A DNA stretch of 9,421 nucleotides from an uncultured Gemmatimonadaceae bacterium (GCA_955652635.1 CATPBN010000303.1:1-9421); one strand, 5' to 3'. Shown: positions 1 to 7,893, counted from the first letter of the stretch. Notes: generated from the sequence alone by a model not told the origin. Program-made: numbers and translations.

Positions 1-619
1 ATCGCGCGGAAGTCTTGAACCTCTCATACTCCACTGACGTCGACGCAAACCCCGCTCGCCGCAACTGGTACGCGAGATAGTAGTAACTGACGGGATCGAT
101 GTGGCCGGAAGTGTGAACCGGATCGGCGCTGGACAACAGCAGCGGATCGAACAGCACCGTGAAACCGGAATGTAGATACCGCCACCTCGAATTGAGGTTG
201 AGCACATTCGGCGTGCTTATGATCGCAATTCCACCAGGCTTGAGAATCCGATGTAGCTCACGCGCGAAAGCGAACTGGTCCTCGACGTGCTCGACCACCT
301 CGAGGGTGCACGCGACATCGATTGACGCATCTTCGTATGGAAAGCGGCCGTCAGACGAAATCTTCGCGCATTTCACTGCTGGATATCGGAAGTATTCCGG
401 AAAAATGTCGCAGGCCGTGATCACGTCTGACGGCTGGAGGCCCAGTTTGGTCCGGACGTGTCCACCGAGCAGCTGGGAGAAGAAACCTTCGCCGGCGCCA
501 ATATCCGCGACCCGGATACCAGGCTTTATAAGAGGCAATACAAGCTGGAGCACCTTGTCGTTGGTGCTCATGTGCGATATCGGACGTATCTCGTTCGCCG
601 TGAGGGTTTCGGTCATCAT
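1..619 (-). CDS. Class I SAM-dependent methyltransferase (C-terminus off the window)
   Basis: Translating the minus strand from ATG at 619 gives 206 codons open to the left edge. Motif I for S-adenosylmethionine binding is seen as VADIGAGEGFF (residues 37-47). An acidic residue ends the second strand (CD, 70-71). FPYEDASIDVACTLEVVEHVED (about 93-114) contains the motif usual after the Rossmann core, and LKPGG (126-130) followed by IAIISTPN is the post-motif III region typical of Methyltransf_11/UbiE-like enzymes. The substrate cannot be told; such enzymes act on small molecules, sugars, lipids or quinones. An in-frame TAA at 632-634 limits the start to ATG 619, ATG 616 or ATG 571; no good Shine-Dalgarno site is visible for any. 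It is divergent from the exported-protein genes on its right. The fold is sure, the role is not. Confidence 0.88.
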   Translation of the reverse strand, partial: MMTETLTANEIRPISHMSTNDKVLQLVLPLIKPGIRVADIGAGEGFFSQLLGGHVRTKLGLQPSDVITACDIFPEYFRYPAVKCAKISSDGRFPYEDASIDVACTLEVVEHVEDQFAFARELHRILKPGGIAIISTPNVLNLNSRWRYLHSGFTVLFDPLLLSSADPVHTSGHIDPVSYYYLAYQLRRAGFASTSVEYERFKTSAR

Positions 620-628
620 CCGATTATG

Positions 629-644
629 CGATTAGGCCGAATCG
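629..644. promoter_or_regulatory. Near-palindrome upstream of the methyltransferase gene
   Basis: CGATTAGGCCGAATCG matches its own reverse complement at 14 of 16 positions. It lies ten bases upstream of the methyltransferase ATG at 619, in the divergent intergenic region. The spacing fits an operator for a dimeric regulator, but a site this short can arise by chance and no regulator gene is nearby. Confidence 0.2.
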
Positions 645-679
645 TTGGATAGACTGCGTCGAAGAATAGCCACGGCTGG

Positions 680-708
680 TTGACGCAATTCGCCTGATGC
701 CTTATTGT
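680..708 (+). promoter_or_regulatory. Candidate sigma70-type promoter for the exported-protein genes
   Basis: A -35-like TTGACG (680-685) is followed after exactly 17 bases by a -10-like TATTGT (703-708, four of six matching TATAAT). Transcription would begin near 715, giving a leader of about 45 bases before the ATG at 759. The rest of the 139-base intergenic region (620-758) holds only the palindrome at 629-644 and the ribosome binding site at 750-753. Confidence 0.42.
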
Positions 709-758
709 GGCGCTCTGCGCATCACAGTTCTTCGTAAACCACCCGTAACGAGGACACT

Positions 759-1208
759 ATGCACAAACACCTCCCACTCGCTGCGCTGGCTCTCATGCTT
801 TGCGCTGCGCCGGCTTTCGCTCAGCAGTCGCCGAACACGACACCGGGCACAGTCACAAGAGTAGTCCTCATCCGTATCAAGCCGGGTCACGGTGATCCCT
901 TCTGGGCAGACTTCCGTCAACATCTGAAGCCAATTTACGACGAGGAGAAACGTCAGGGACTCATCACCAATTACACAGTTGCTACGAAGCCCACGCTGGA
1001 CAACCCGGACGATTGGGGCGTTGCTCTGACGCTTACATATCCCAACTGGGCAACGCTCGACACTTTCACGAGCCGCGCCGATGCCATCACACTTGCCCAC
1101 TACGGGTCCGCCGCAAATAGAACCGCAGCGGCAACCGCCCGTATTGAACACGGCACGACGGTAGCCAGCTTTCTAGTAAGAGACCAGACGGTAAACCCCT
1201 GGAAGTAG
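759..1208 (+). CDS. Small exported protein, probable dimeric alpha/beta-barrel fold, function unknown
   Basis: A clear type I signal peptide opens the 149-residue product: MHK, a hydrophobic stretch (5-19), then AFA|QQ with cleavage expected after residue 21. Cys15 is not in a good lipobox, because the residue before it is Leu, so a lipoprotein is unlikely. The mature part of about 128 residues starts with a strand TRVVLIRIKPG (33-43), then a helix rich in charge and aromatics (47-66). A second strand pair lies around DWGVALTLTYPNW (85-97), followed by a helix. This pattern resembles the ferredoxin-like ABM/NIPSNAP-type dimeric barrels, but I recognise no catalytic residue. The start is well supported: GAGG at 750-753 lies five bases before the ATG. 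The next gene follows after 11 bases, so the two are probably co-transcribed and both act outside the inner membrane. Confidence 0.8.
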   Translation: MHKHLPLAALALMLCAAPAFAQQSPNTTPGTVTRVVLIRIKPGHGDPFWADFRQHLKPIYDEEKRQGLITNYTVATKPTLDNPDDWGVALTLTYPNWATLDTFTSRADAITLAHYGSAANRTAAATARIEHGTTVASFLVRDQTVNPWK

Positions 1209-1219
1209 CCGTCGCTCGA

Positions 1220-2866
1220 ATGACGCGTATGACGATCGCTCCGGCGGTGGCAGCTCTTGTACTCGCCACCGCCGGATTAGCGCGCGCGCAACAGGCTGTG
1301 ACACACGAGAATCACGGGGCGCACGACGAGGCGCCCCCGACTCCGCGGCTGGGCGAGATTGATTTTCCGACCTCGGCGTCCCCGTCGGCTCACGCTGCGT
1401 TCGTTCGCGGCGTTTTACTAATGCACAACTTTCATTACCCTGCTGCTGCCGAAGCTTTCAGGCAAGCACAGAAACTTGATCCTACAGACGTCATGAGCTT
1501 CTGGGGCGAAGCGATGACGTACACGCACCCAGTGTGGAACGAGCAGGATACCGCTGCGGCCGATGCCGTTCTGCGCCGACTCGGTCCAACACGCGACGCG
1601 CGACTCGGCAAGGCCCGCACAGTCTCAGAGCGACGTTGGCTGGATGCGGTCGAAATACTCTACGCGCCGACCGGCACGAAAGCGCAGCGTGACACTGCTT
1701 ACGCGGCGGCAATGATGAGCATGCACCAGACCGATCCGCAGAACGTTGAGGCCACCACGTTCTACGCTCTCGCACTCCTGGGCTTGAATCAGGGGCAGCG
1801 GGATGTCGCGACGTATCAGAAAGCGTATACGATCCTCGCGCCCGTGTTCGCATCCCACCCTCACCATCCAGGCGCAGCACACTACTTGATTCACGCGACC
1901 GACGATCCGGACCATGCAGCGATGGGCCTCGACGCGGCGAACGCATACAGCGACATCGCGCCTTCGGCCGGACACGCAATCCACATGACGTCACACATTT
2001 TCCTGGCCCTCGGAAAGTGGGACGACGTTGTCGCGGCAAATCGGAGAGCTCAGGCTACTGTTACTCCCGGCATCGTGAGTCCTCACGTAGTACACTGGCT
2101 GCATTACGGTCTACTACAACAGGGGCGATACCGTGAAGCGGATCATTGGCTGGACTCAATGGCCACGCAGGCCAGGACCGGCCCGACGAGCCGCCGAATG
2201 CTCAGCTGGGATGCGGTTGGCCTCATGGCGGGCGCCAATCTCGCGGACACAAGACGCTGGAGCGGGGTCGCGGCGACGATGCGTATCGATTCATCCGCAT
2301 TCGACGCAGTGACCAATGCGGAAGCGCTCACCGATCTGGCCGCAGGCGAATTCGGCTTTGCGCTCGGCGCTCTGTTCCGAGGAGAAACCGTCTCGTTCAA
2401 TTCCGCCTTGGCCGGCATGACCGCGCGACGCGCCCGGGTAGCAAACAATCCCGACATGGCCACCGCGCGCGGTATGTCGGAGGTGATGGAGAAGACGCTT
2501 CGAGGCTACGCGCTCCAAAAAGATGGCGATACCGGACGCGCTCTCGCGCTCTTCCGCGAAGCGGCAATTCAGGAATCGCAGTTGCCAATGCCCTTCGGAC
2601 CTCCGTCTACCATCAAGCCGCCCCGCGAAGCTGCAGGAGCGCTGTTATTGAATCTCGGCCGACCGGCCGATGCACGGGCCGAGTTTCTACTCGCACTCGC
2701 CCGGACGCCGCGACGGACGGCCCCCATGTTGGGGTTGGCCCGCGCCGAATATGCACTGGGCAACTTCGCTGAAAGCCGCCGTCTTTATGGGGAGCTCATG
2801 ACCATCTGGCACACTGCAGATCCGGACTTGCCGGAGCTCGCGGAGGCAAGAAGCAGAAGCAAGTGA
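1220..2866 (+). CDS. Exported tetratricopeptide-repeat (TPR) protein
   Basis: The 548-residue product has a signal peptide (hydrophobic 7-19, cleavage at ARA|QQ after residue 23), so it is probably periplasmic or secreted. A His-rich acidic stretch (29-37) follows. Helical repeats with TPR-like alternation appear at about 57-90 (AAFVRGVLLMHNFHYPAAAEAF, with QKLDP), 290-315 (HYGLLQQGRYREADHWL) and 430-525 (two or three repeats ending near YALGNFAESRRLYGELM). A central block, about 213-270, is dense in conserved-looking histidines: HPHHPGAAHYLIHATDDPDH and GHAIHMTSHIFLALGKWDD. I recognise this as a recurring TPR-type protein of soil bacteria without a known activity. TPRs usually mediate protein contacts; the histidine block could be structural or metal binding (inference). 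ATG 1220 and ATG 1229 are both possible starts. Ribosome binding is weak: GGAAG at 1201-1205 overlaps the end of the previous gene, suggesting coupling. Confidence 0.88.
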   Translation: MTRMTIAPAVAALVLATAGLARAQQAVTHENHGAHDEAPPTPRLGEIDFPTSASPSAHAAFVRGVLLMHNFHYPAAAEAFRQAQKLDPTDVMSFWGEAMTYTHPVWNEQDTAAADAVLRRLGPTRDARLGKARTVSERRWLDAVEILYAPTGTKAQRDTAYAAAMMSMHQTDPQNVEATTFYALALLGLNQGQRDVATYQKAYTILAPVFASHPHHPGAAHYLIHATDDPDHAAMGLDAANAYSDIAPSAGHAIHMTSHIFLALGKWDDVVAANRRAQATVTPGIVSPHVVHWLHYGLLQQGRYREADHWLDSMATQARTGPTSRRMLSWDAVGLMAGANLADTRRWSGVAATMRIDSSAFDAVTNAEALTDLAAGEFGFALGALFRGETVSFNSALAGMTARRARVANNPDMATARGMSEVMEKTLRGYALQKDGDTGRALALFREAAIQESQLPMPFGPPSTIKPPREAAGALLLNLGRPADARAEFLLALARTPRRTAPMLGLARAEYALGNFAESRRLYGELMTIWHTADPDLPELAEARSRSK

Positions 2867-2899
2867 TGCTCTCGACGCGTGAGCAGGTAATATTTAGAC

Positions 2900-3487
2900 A
2901 TGCCTGAAGAAATCGAAATCGATACGGACTCGCTGCGAGAGAAGATCGCCGAGGAGCATGAGAAGCGCGGGGGATCGTTCTTGCGGTGGATTTCTCTGAC
3001 GACCGCACTTCTGGCGGCGCTCGCGGCAATCGCGTCTCTCAAGGCAGGAGCGACGGTGAACGAGGCGCTCGTGCTGAAAACAGATGCGACGCGAATCCAG
3101 GCGCAGGCGTCGGATCAGTGGGCTTACTATCAGGCGAAGGGAATAAAGGGCGCGGTCGCCCAGAGCGGCATAAATACCTGGGAAGCAGCCGGCAAATCAG
3201 CTCCGCCGAGGCTTTCCTCGGAAGCGGCGCGTTACACCGCGCAACAGGATACCATCTCTCGAAAGGCGACTGAGCTGGAGCATCAGCGAGATGAGAAGTC
3301 GCGCGAGGCGGAAGTCCTTCTCTCTCAGCATCACATCTACGCGGCGGCGGTGGCGCTGCTGCAAATATCCATCGCGCTCGGCGCAATCGCAGCACTCACC
3401 GGTTCACGCGTTGTCTGGTTCGGATCCGTCGGGCTCGGCGTGATCGCTGCGATTTTGCTCGCGATTCCACTCGTCCGAGCGTCCTAG
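2900..3487 (+). CDS. DUF4337 family membrane protein
   Basis: The 195-residue product matches the DUF4337 layout. It has a short acidic N-terminus (1-25), a first membrane segment (about 30-48, LTTALLAALAAIASLKAGAT) and a soluble helical stretch. That stretch contains the family-typical DQWAYYQAKGIK (72-83) and a charged coiled-coil region (about 112-142). Two closing membrane segments follow (about 147-167 and 171-192). Function is unknown in the family. With three membrane segments, one end must face each side of the membrane; the coiled coil between segments 1 and 2 may be periplasmic. The start ATG is preceded by AGG 12 bases away, a poor site, and by TAATAT at 2888-2893, which could be a -10 element for a nearly leaderless transcript. 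The gene lies 33 bases after the TPR gene. Its TAG stop shares CTAG with the stop of the convergent kinase. Confidence 0.85.
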   Translation: MPEEIEIDTDSLREKIAEEHEKRGGSFLRWISLTTALLAALAAIASLKAGATVNEALVLKTDATRIQAQASDQWAYYQAKGIKGAVAQSGINTWEAAGKSAPPRLSSEAARYTAQQDTISRKATELEHQRDEKSREAEVLLSQHHIYAAAVALLQISIALGAIAALTGSRVVWFGSVGLGVIAAILLAIPLVRAS

Positions 3488-5178
3488 ACCAGCGTCTCCA
3501 CCTTGTCCGCCGGCACGCTCACGGCGGGCAGACTGAAGGAGAACGTGCTACCGTGGTCGATTTTGCTTTCGACCCAGATCTTCCCACCCTGCGCTTCGAC
3601 CAGCGTCTTCGCGATGGCCAGCCCGAGCCCGACGCCGCGCCTGTCGCTTTTCCGTGCCTGCCAGAAGTTGTCGAAGATGTGCGGCATGTTGTCGGCGGGA
3701 ATTCCCGGCCCATCGTCGGTGACCTGAAATAAGACCTGGGTGTCCTTCGGCGTAGCGAGGAGCTTCACCAAACCCTGCTCCGGCGTGAACTTGATCGCGT
3801 TTCCCAGCAGGTTGCCGACAATCTGTGAGACGCGAGTCGGATCGGCGCGCACTATGACACCATCCTGCCCCGCGGCCTCGAAGCGAACGCGCCGCCGCGC
3901 GGCGACCGGACGAAAGGTCTCCTCCGCTTGCCTGATGATTTTGTCGACGCTCACGTCCTCCACGTCGAGCGATAGACGTCCTGCCTGCAGGCGCACCGTG
4001 TCGAGCAGATCCTCAATGAGCCGGTTCATCTCCTTCGCCGCCCGTACAGCGATCGCGAGCATCTCACTTCTTCGCGGATGGGGAAGATCCTCATCCAGCA
4101 AAAGCTCCGCCGTCATCTGGATGAGATTCAACGGATTGCGAAGATCGTGCGCGACGACGCCGAGCACATCCTCGCGCGCGCGAGCAAGGACTTCGGCATC
4201 GCGCCGCTTCTCGCGCTCGGCGTCGTAGCTCCGCGCTCGGTGCAGCGCAGCCGCCGCGGTCTGGGCGAGAAGCAGAGTGAACGCTCTATCGGATGCGCCA
4301 ACGGCCGCCGCTTCCTTGAAGTGAAGCGAAAGCGAACCGACAGTCTCCCCCGCATGTATCAGCGGGGTCGCGAGGTACGTCTGCATGTCGGCGAGCTCCT
4401 CCAGACCTGGATACACTCCGCCGTATGTCTTGCGGAATTCTTCCCCTGATTCGATGGAGATCATCTTGCCTTCCCGCACGGCGCGCACAACCGGAATTTC
4501 GATGTCTTGCGTCAGCGTCGAAAACTGGGCTTCGAGTAAGGGGCTAATGCCTCTCACCCCCAGCAATTTGAGCCGGTCGCCATCAACCGATATGAGCACG
4601 CCGCGAGCGGCTTCGACGACTGCGAGTCCCTTGCCTAGGACGACCTCCGCCACTTCGTCAACCGATTGCGCCTCGGAGAGTGCGGTAGAGACGTCGAGCA
4701 GCTTGGTTGCAAGACGTGCGACCCGCTGATTTTCCGCATTGAGACGCTCGAGGTTCGTGGCGTGCGAATCGGCAAGCACACGCGATCGCCGCAACGCTTC
4801 CATCAGCACGGCGATGGTCACGACCACGACCAGGAACGCCACCACCGCGAGCGGGCCGTTCTGCGGCCCGGCCACGAACCAGCCCGGCCCCAGAAAGTTG
4901 ATCCGGATCAGAACCAGGGACATCGCTGTCGCCAGAACACTGGGCCCTAGTCCGCCGAACCACGCCGCGATCGCGACAGCAGGAATGAAGAACATAAAGC
5001 TGGGCGTGGGCCAGTATTGCTTTAGGGCCACCGTGGCGCCGTGTGCCAACAGCGTAGCCACGACGGCGAGCAGGTAACCCGCGCCGTCATTCCACAGAGG
5101 CCTGGAGCGCTGTTGAGATTCGATCAAGTTCCGTCCCGAACTGGCGGGGGCGTGAGCGACGAGTCTGTACGCCTCCAA
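3484..5178 (-). CDS. Membrane sensor histidine kinase (DUF4118-like, GAF, HisKA, HATPase_c)
   Basis: This 564-residue kinase autophosphorylates on His and passes the phosphate to a response regulator, none of which is encoded here. Four membrane segments lie at about 34-52, 60-74, 78-94 and 107-126, a KdpD-like DUF4118 arrangement. A coiled-coil linker (128-160) leads to a GAF domain (about 160-315) that could bind a small ligand or chromophore. HisKA has the H-box HDLRNPL with His344. The ATPase domain shows the N-box NLLGNAIKFTP (Asn460), G1 DDGPGIP (488-494), an F-box around FDNFW (502-506) and G2 GVGLGLAIAK (515-524), so all catalytic boxes are intact. The first possible start is TTG at 5178, since a TAG lies eleven codons upstream. 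TTG at 5127 is a real alternative and would drop only 17 cytosolic residues. No good Shine-Dalgarno site precedes 5178, and a GC hairpin sits directly upstream. ligD ends 52 bases upstream on the same strand. The signal sensed is unknown. Confidence 0.93.
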   Translation of the reverse strand: MEAYRLVAHAPASSGRNLIESQQRSRPLWNDGAGYLLAVVATLLAHGATVALKQYWPTPSFMFFIPAVAIAAWFGGLGPSVLATAMSLVLIRINFLGPGWFVAGPQNGPLAVVAFLVVVVTIAVLMEALRRSRVLADSHATNLERLNAENQRVARLATKLLDVSTALSEAQSVDEVAEVVLGKGLAVVEAARGVLISVDGDRLKLLGVRGISPLLEAQFSTLTQDIEIPVVRAVREGKMISIESGEEFRKTYGGVYPGLEELADMQTYLATPLIHAGETVGSLSLHFKEAAAVGASDRAFTLLLAQTAAAALHRARSYDAEREKRRDAEVLARAREDVLGVVAHDLRNPLNLIQMTAELLLDEDLPHPRRSEMLAIAVRAAKEMNRLIEDLLDTVRLQAGRLSLDVEDVSVDKIIRQAEETFRPVAARRRVRFEAAGQDGVIVRADPTRVSQIVGNLLGNAIKFTPEQGLVKLLATPKDTQVLFQVTDDGPGIPADNMPHIFDNFWQARKSDRRGVGLGLAIAKTLVEAQGGKIWVESKIDHGSTFSFSLPAVSVPADKVETLV

Positions 5179-5184
5179 GCTAGC

Positions 5185-5204
5185 AGCAGGGGCCGAGCCC
5201 CGCT
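5185..5204 (-). promoter_or_regulatory. GC-rich hairpin just upstream of the kinase TTG start
   Basis: On the minus strand AGCGGGGCTCGGCCCCTGCT folds into GGGGC/GCCCC with a CGG-type three-base loop, extended by AGC/GCT across a single bulged base. It ends seven bases before TTG 5178, where a ribosome binding site would lie. No run of T follows it. It could limit translation from 5178 or help separate ligD from the kinase transcript. The stem is seen directly; the role is inference. Confidence 0.4.
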
Positions 5205-5230
5205 ATTTCCCGTCCGCCTCCACGGCGTAA

Positions 5231-7888
5231 TTAGCTCGCCAATACTCTGGCGAGCTGGTCCAGGACGTCTGTGAGGTCCGGTTTTATTTCCAGTACCGGC
5301 AGCCCGGGGTCGGTGCCCAATCCCTCCATGCGCTCCGGCGCGTTCTTGATAGTGAACGCTTTCGGATCGAGTGAGTCGTTCACTTCGTCCCACACCAGCG
5401 GCATGGAGACAGTTGCGCCTGGAAGGGGGCGGGCGCTCAGAGGGGCAACGATGGTTTGGCCATGCCGGTTCTGGAGATAGTCGAGGTAAACCTTGTCGCC
5501 GCGCTTCGTCACGTGCCGCGTGATGGTCGCGATGTCGTTCAGTTCCCGCAAAACGCACCGAGCGAGAAGCTCGCCGAGCATGCGAGATTGTTCGTAAGTG
5601 CACTGGCGTCCAAGGGGCAACATGATGTGAAGCCCCGTCTTACCCGTCGTCTTCACGAAATTCGGAAGTCCGACTGATTCGCAGATCCGATGCAGCACCT
5701 GCGCGCAACGAATCACGTCCGAGAACGGCGCCTCCTTTGGGTCCAGATCTATCACGCACCAATCTGGTAGCTCCAGCGACCCTTCGCGGCTCGCCCACAT
5801 GTGGATCGGAATAGATCCCATGTTCGCGATGTAGAGCAGCGCCTCCTCGGAGTCGCAGATGAAGAACCGGATCTCGCGCTGCGTGTCCTCGCTCCAGATC
5901 GGGATCGTGGGGATCCAGTCCGGAACGAACACCGGCGCATCCTTCTGATAGAATGACTTGCCATCGATGCCATCGGGGAATCGCGTCAGCACGATCGGAC
6001 GATTTGCGAGATAAGGAAGCAGCCACCTCGACACCGCCCGGTAGTAATCAATGAGATCGCCCTTTGTGTACCTCTCCGCTGGCCAGTAGATCTTTTTCAG
6101 ATTCGAGAAGTTGATCGTCTTCGGAATCGGCGCTTTCGCGGGAGGAACGGGCGGATCGTGCGACAGTTGCTGAACGCCGGCACGATCGGCCGCCGGGGAT
6201 TCTGGCGTTGTAGAATCTGCCGTGGAGCTTTGAACAGCGGTGACGCTCCAGCCCTGCCGCTCGCATTCGTGCGGACCTTTGTCGGTCCTAAGGCGCAGAA
6301 ACGTCGCGTGCCGAAGGACCCCATCCGGGGTGAATTCGCGGTAGCGTACCTCGCAAACGTGGACAGCATCGGTCCAGACCGTCGTGCTCGTCTCGGGAAT
6401 CTGTTCGCTCGGGAGCGGCTCACTTCCCGGTCCGTGTACCGGGCCCGCGCACAACGCATCCTGGCGCACGATTGGATCGAGCAATTCGTGCAGCTTTTTC
6501 AGGAGCCCATCATTGAATCCGGTTCCAACTCTTCCCGCGTAGACGAGCGTTCCATTCACCCAATCGGCGAGCTGCAACGCGCCGATGTGCGAGCGGCCCC
6601 CTTTCGGCTTGGTGAATCCGACGATGACGAAGTCGCCGGTTCGCTCCGCTTTGATCTTGAGCCAGTCTCCTGATCGTCCGCCGCGATATCGCGACGTAGC
6701 CTTTTTCGCCACGATTCCCTCCAGACCCATCGCCGTCACCTGCGCGAGGAACGCCTCTCCTTCGGTCTCGATGTGATCGAGGTAGCGCACAATGCCGAGC
6801 GCAGGGACGACGTCCTTGAGCAGCTCCTTGCGGCGGACGAGCGGAAGCGGACGCACGTCGAAGTCCTCGAAAGCGAGAAGGTCGAACGCGAAGAACGTCG
6901 CCGGAAATTCCACAACGGCTCGTCGAATCTCTATCGGTGCCGAGAGACGTCCCCGCTGTTGAAGGCGTGAAAAGCTTGGGATTCCCTTCGCATCGAGGCA
7001 CACGACCTCACCATCGATGATGACATCATCGAAGGGGAGCGACTTGACCGCGCGCGCGATTTCGGGAAAGACGGCCGTATAGTCGTTCCCGTTGCGGGTG
7101 AGAAGCAGCGCCTCGCCGTGCGATTTGCTTGCGATCAGCCGGTATCCATCGAGCTTGAGTTCGAACACCCAGTCGTCGCGCGTGAACGGCTTGTCTTCGG
7201 TTTCGCAGTGCATCGCTTCCACTTTTTTCGCGTCGACGCGGGCGTGTATCACTCTCTCTTCCACTTCGAGCGCTGCGCGGAGCGTCGCCGCCGGACTCTC
7301 TCCCGACTTTATTTCTTCGACGGTGAGACCCGAGAGCACCGATTCCTCCGGAAATTCATCGGGCTCTCCCGGTGCCTTCATCCAGGCATCCCGCTCTTTG
7401 ATCAGCAGCCAATCCCTGTCGGATTTCTTGATCTTCACCAGGGTCCACTTTCCGTGGAGCTTGTAGCCCTTGAGCTCGAAGAGGAGTTTCCCTTTCTCGA
7501 GCCCTTCCCGCCACGGCTCTAGCGGCACCCACTCGCCGCGGTCCCACACGATCACGCCGCCCGCGCCGTAGTTTCCCGCCGGGATCACGCCCTCGAAATC
7601 GCCGTACTCCAGCGGATGGTCTTCGACCTTTACCGCGAGGCGCTTCTCGCCCTGGTCATACGACGGGCCCTTCGGAACTGCCCAGGATCTGAGCACACCG
7701 TCCATCTCGAGCCGCAGATCGAAATGGAGATTCCGCGCCGCGTGCTTGTGGACGACGAACAAATTGCCGGGAACGGGCGAGACCGGGCCGAATGGCTCGG
7801 GCGTCCGGTCAGGAGACCGCTTGGCGCGATAGCTGGCGAGGTTATCTGCGGGTGTCGGCGAGTTGGCTGTTGCGTCCTTCGTGGACAT
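5231..7888 (-). CDS. ligD: NHEJ DNA ligase D, phosphoesterase-ligase-polymerase order
   Basis: The 885-residue product repairs double-strand breaks with Ku. The phosphoesterase domain (about 42-165) trims 3' ends; HAARNLHFDLRLE holds His49, His55, Asp57 and Arg59, with His91 in HPLEYGDFEG, spaced as in the Pseudomonas enzyme. The ATP-dependent ligase (about 235-545) has the nucleotidyl lysine Lys245 in ELKLDGYR, then IIDGEVVCLD (290-299), FFAFDLLAF (332-340), EGIVAKK (390-396) and DWLKIK (408-413), followed by an OB fold. A Pro/Ser/Thr-rich linker (about 550-590) leads to the primase-type polymerase (588-885). There Asp714 and Asp716 in VIDLDP are metal ligands, TTGKTGLHIMLP (747-758) is the nucleotide-binding motif, and Asp803 in YLDYLQN is the likely third acid. 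The PE-LIG-POL order is that of Pseudomonas, not mycobacteria. ATG 7888 has no Shine-Dalgarno site. It is divergent from ku, 101 bases away. Confidence 0.97.
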   Translation of the reverse strand: MSTKDATANSPTPADNLASYRAKRSPDRTPEPFGPVSPVPGNLFVVHKHAARNLHFDLRLEMDGVLRSWAVPKGPSYDQGEKRLAVKVEDHPLEYGDFEGVIPAGNYGAGGVIVWDRGEWVPLEPWREGLEKGKLLFELKGYKLHGKWTLVKIKKSDRDWLLIKERDAWMKAPGEPDEFPEESVLSGLTVEEIKSGESPAATLRAALEVEERVIHARVDAKKVEAMHCETEDKPFTRDDWVFELKLDGYRLIASKSHGEALLLTRNGNDYTAVFPEIARAVKSLPFDDVIIDGEVVCLDAKGIPSFSRLQQRGRLSAPIEIRRAVVEFPATFFAFDLLAFEDFDVRPLPLVRRKELLKDVVPALGIVRYLDHIETEGEAFLAQVTAMGLEGIVAKKATSRYRGGRSGDWLKIKAERTGDFVIVGFTKPKGGRSHIGALQLADWVNGTLVYAGRVGTGFNDGLLKKLHELLDPIVRQDALCAGPVHGPGSEPLPSEQIPETSTTVWTDAVHVCEVRYREFTPDGVLRHATFLRLRTDKGPHECERQGWSVTAVQSSTADSTTPESPAADRAGVQQLSHDPPVPPAKAPIPKTINFSNLKKIYWPAERYTKGDLIDYYRAVSRWLLPYLANRPIVLTRFPDGIDGKSFYQKDAPVFVPDWIPTIPIWSEDTQREIRFFICDSEEALLYIANMGSIPIHMWASREGSLELPDWCVIDLDPKEAPFSDVIRCAQVLHRICESVGLPNFVKTTGKTGLHIMLPLGRQCTYEQSRMLGELLARCVLRELNDIATITRHVTKRGDKVYLDYLQNRHGQTIVAPLSARPLPGATVSMPLVWDEVNDSLDPKAFTIKNAPERMEGLGTDPGLPVLEIKPDLTDVLDQLARVLAS
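5233..5256 (-). terminator. Hairpin at the end of ligD, possible weak terminator or attenuator
   Basis: AGCTCGCC (5233-5240) and GGCGAGCT (5249-5256) are perfect inverted repeats of eight bases around an eight-base loop. On the minus strand the stem is made by the last ligD codons and the first base shared with its TAA stop (5231-5233). The tail that follows is TAATTA then GC-rich, too weak for a classic intrinsic terminator. It could reduce read-through into the kinase or protect the ligD mRNA end. Confidence 0.42.
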
Positions 7889-7893
7889 ACGTA

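Noticed and set aside
159..635. Plus-strand open frame of 158 codons at the left end
   Set aside because: It lies antisense to the methyltransferase, whose translation shows clear SAM-binding motifs; the plus-strand product is Ser/Thr/Arg-rich with no recognisable motif.
1491..2039. Minus-strand frame of 182 codons inside the TPR gene
   Set aside because: The product is Arg/Ser/Pro-rich, as expected of an antisense frame in GC-rich coding DNA, and the TPR gene is well supported.
3507..3527. CCGCCG/CGGCGG inverted repeat 20 bases past the DUF4337 stop, as a terminator
   Set aside because: The stem is only six bases with a nine-base loop, has no T-run on either strand, and lies in kinase coding sequence; GC-rich DNA gives such stems by chance.
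3484..5178. A complete two-component system around the histidine kinase
   Set aside because: No receiver domain is fused to the kinase and no response regulator gene is present in the window.
6158..6673. Plus-strand frame of 171 codons inside ligD
   Set aside because: Antisense to the ligase OB fold and linker; no motif and no start signal.
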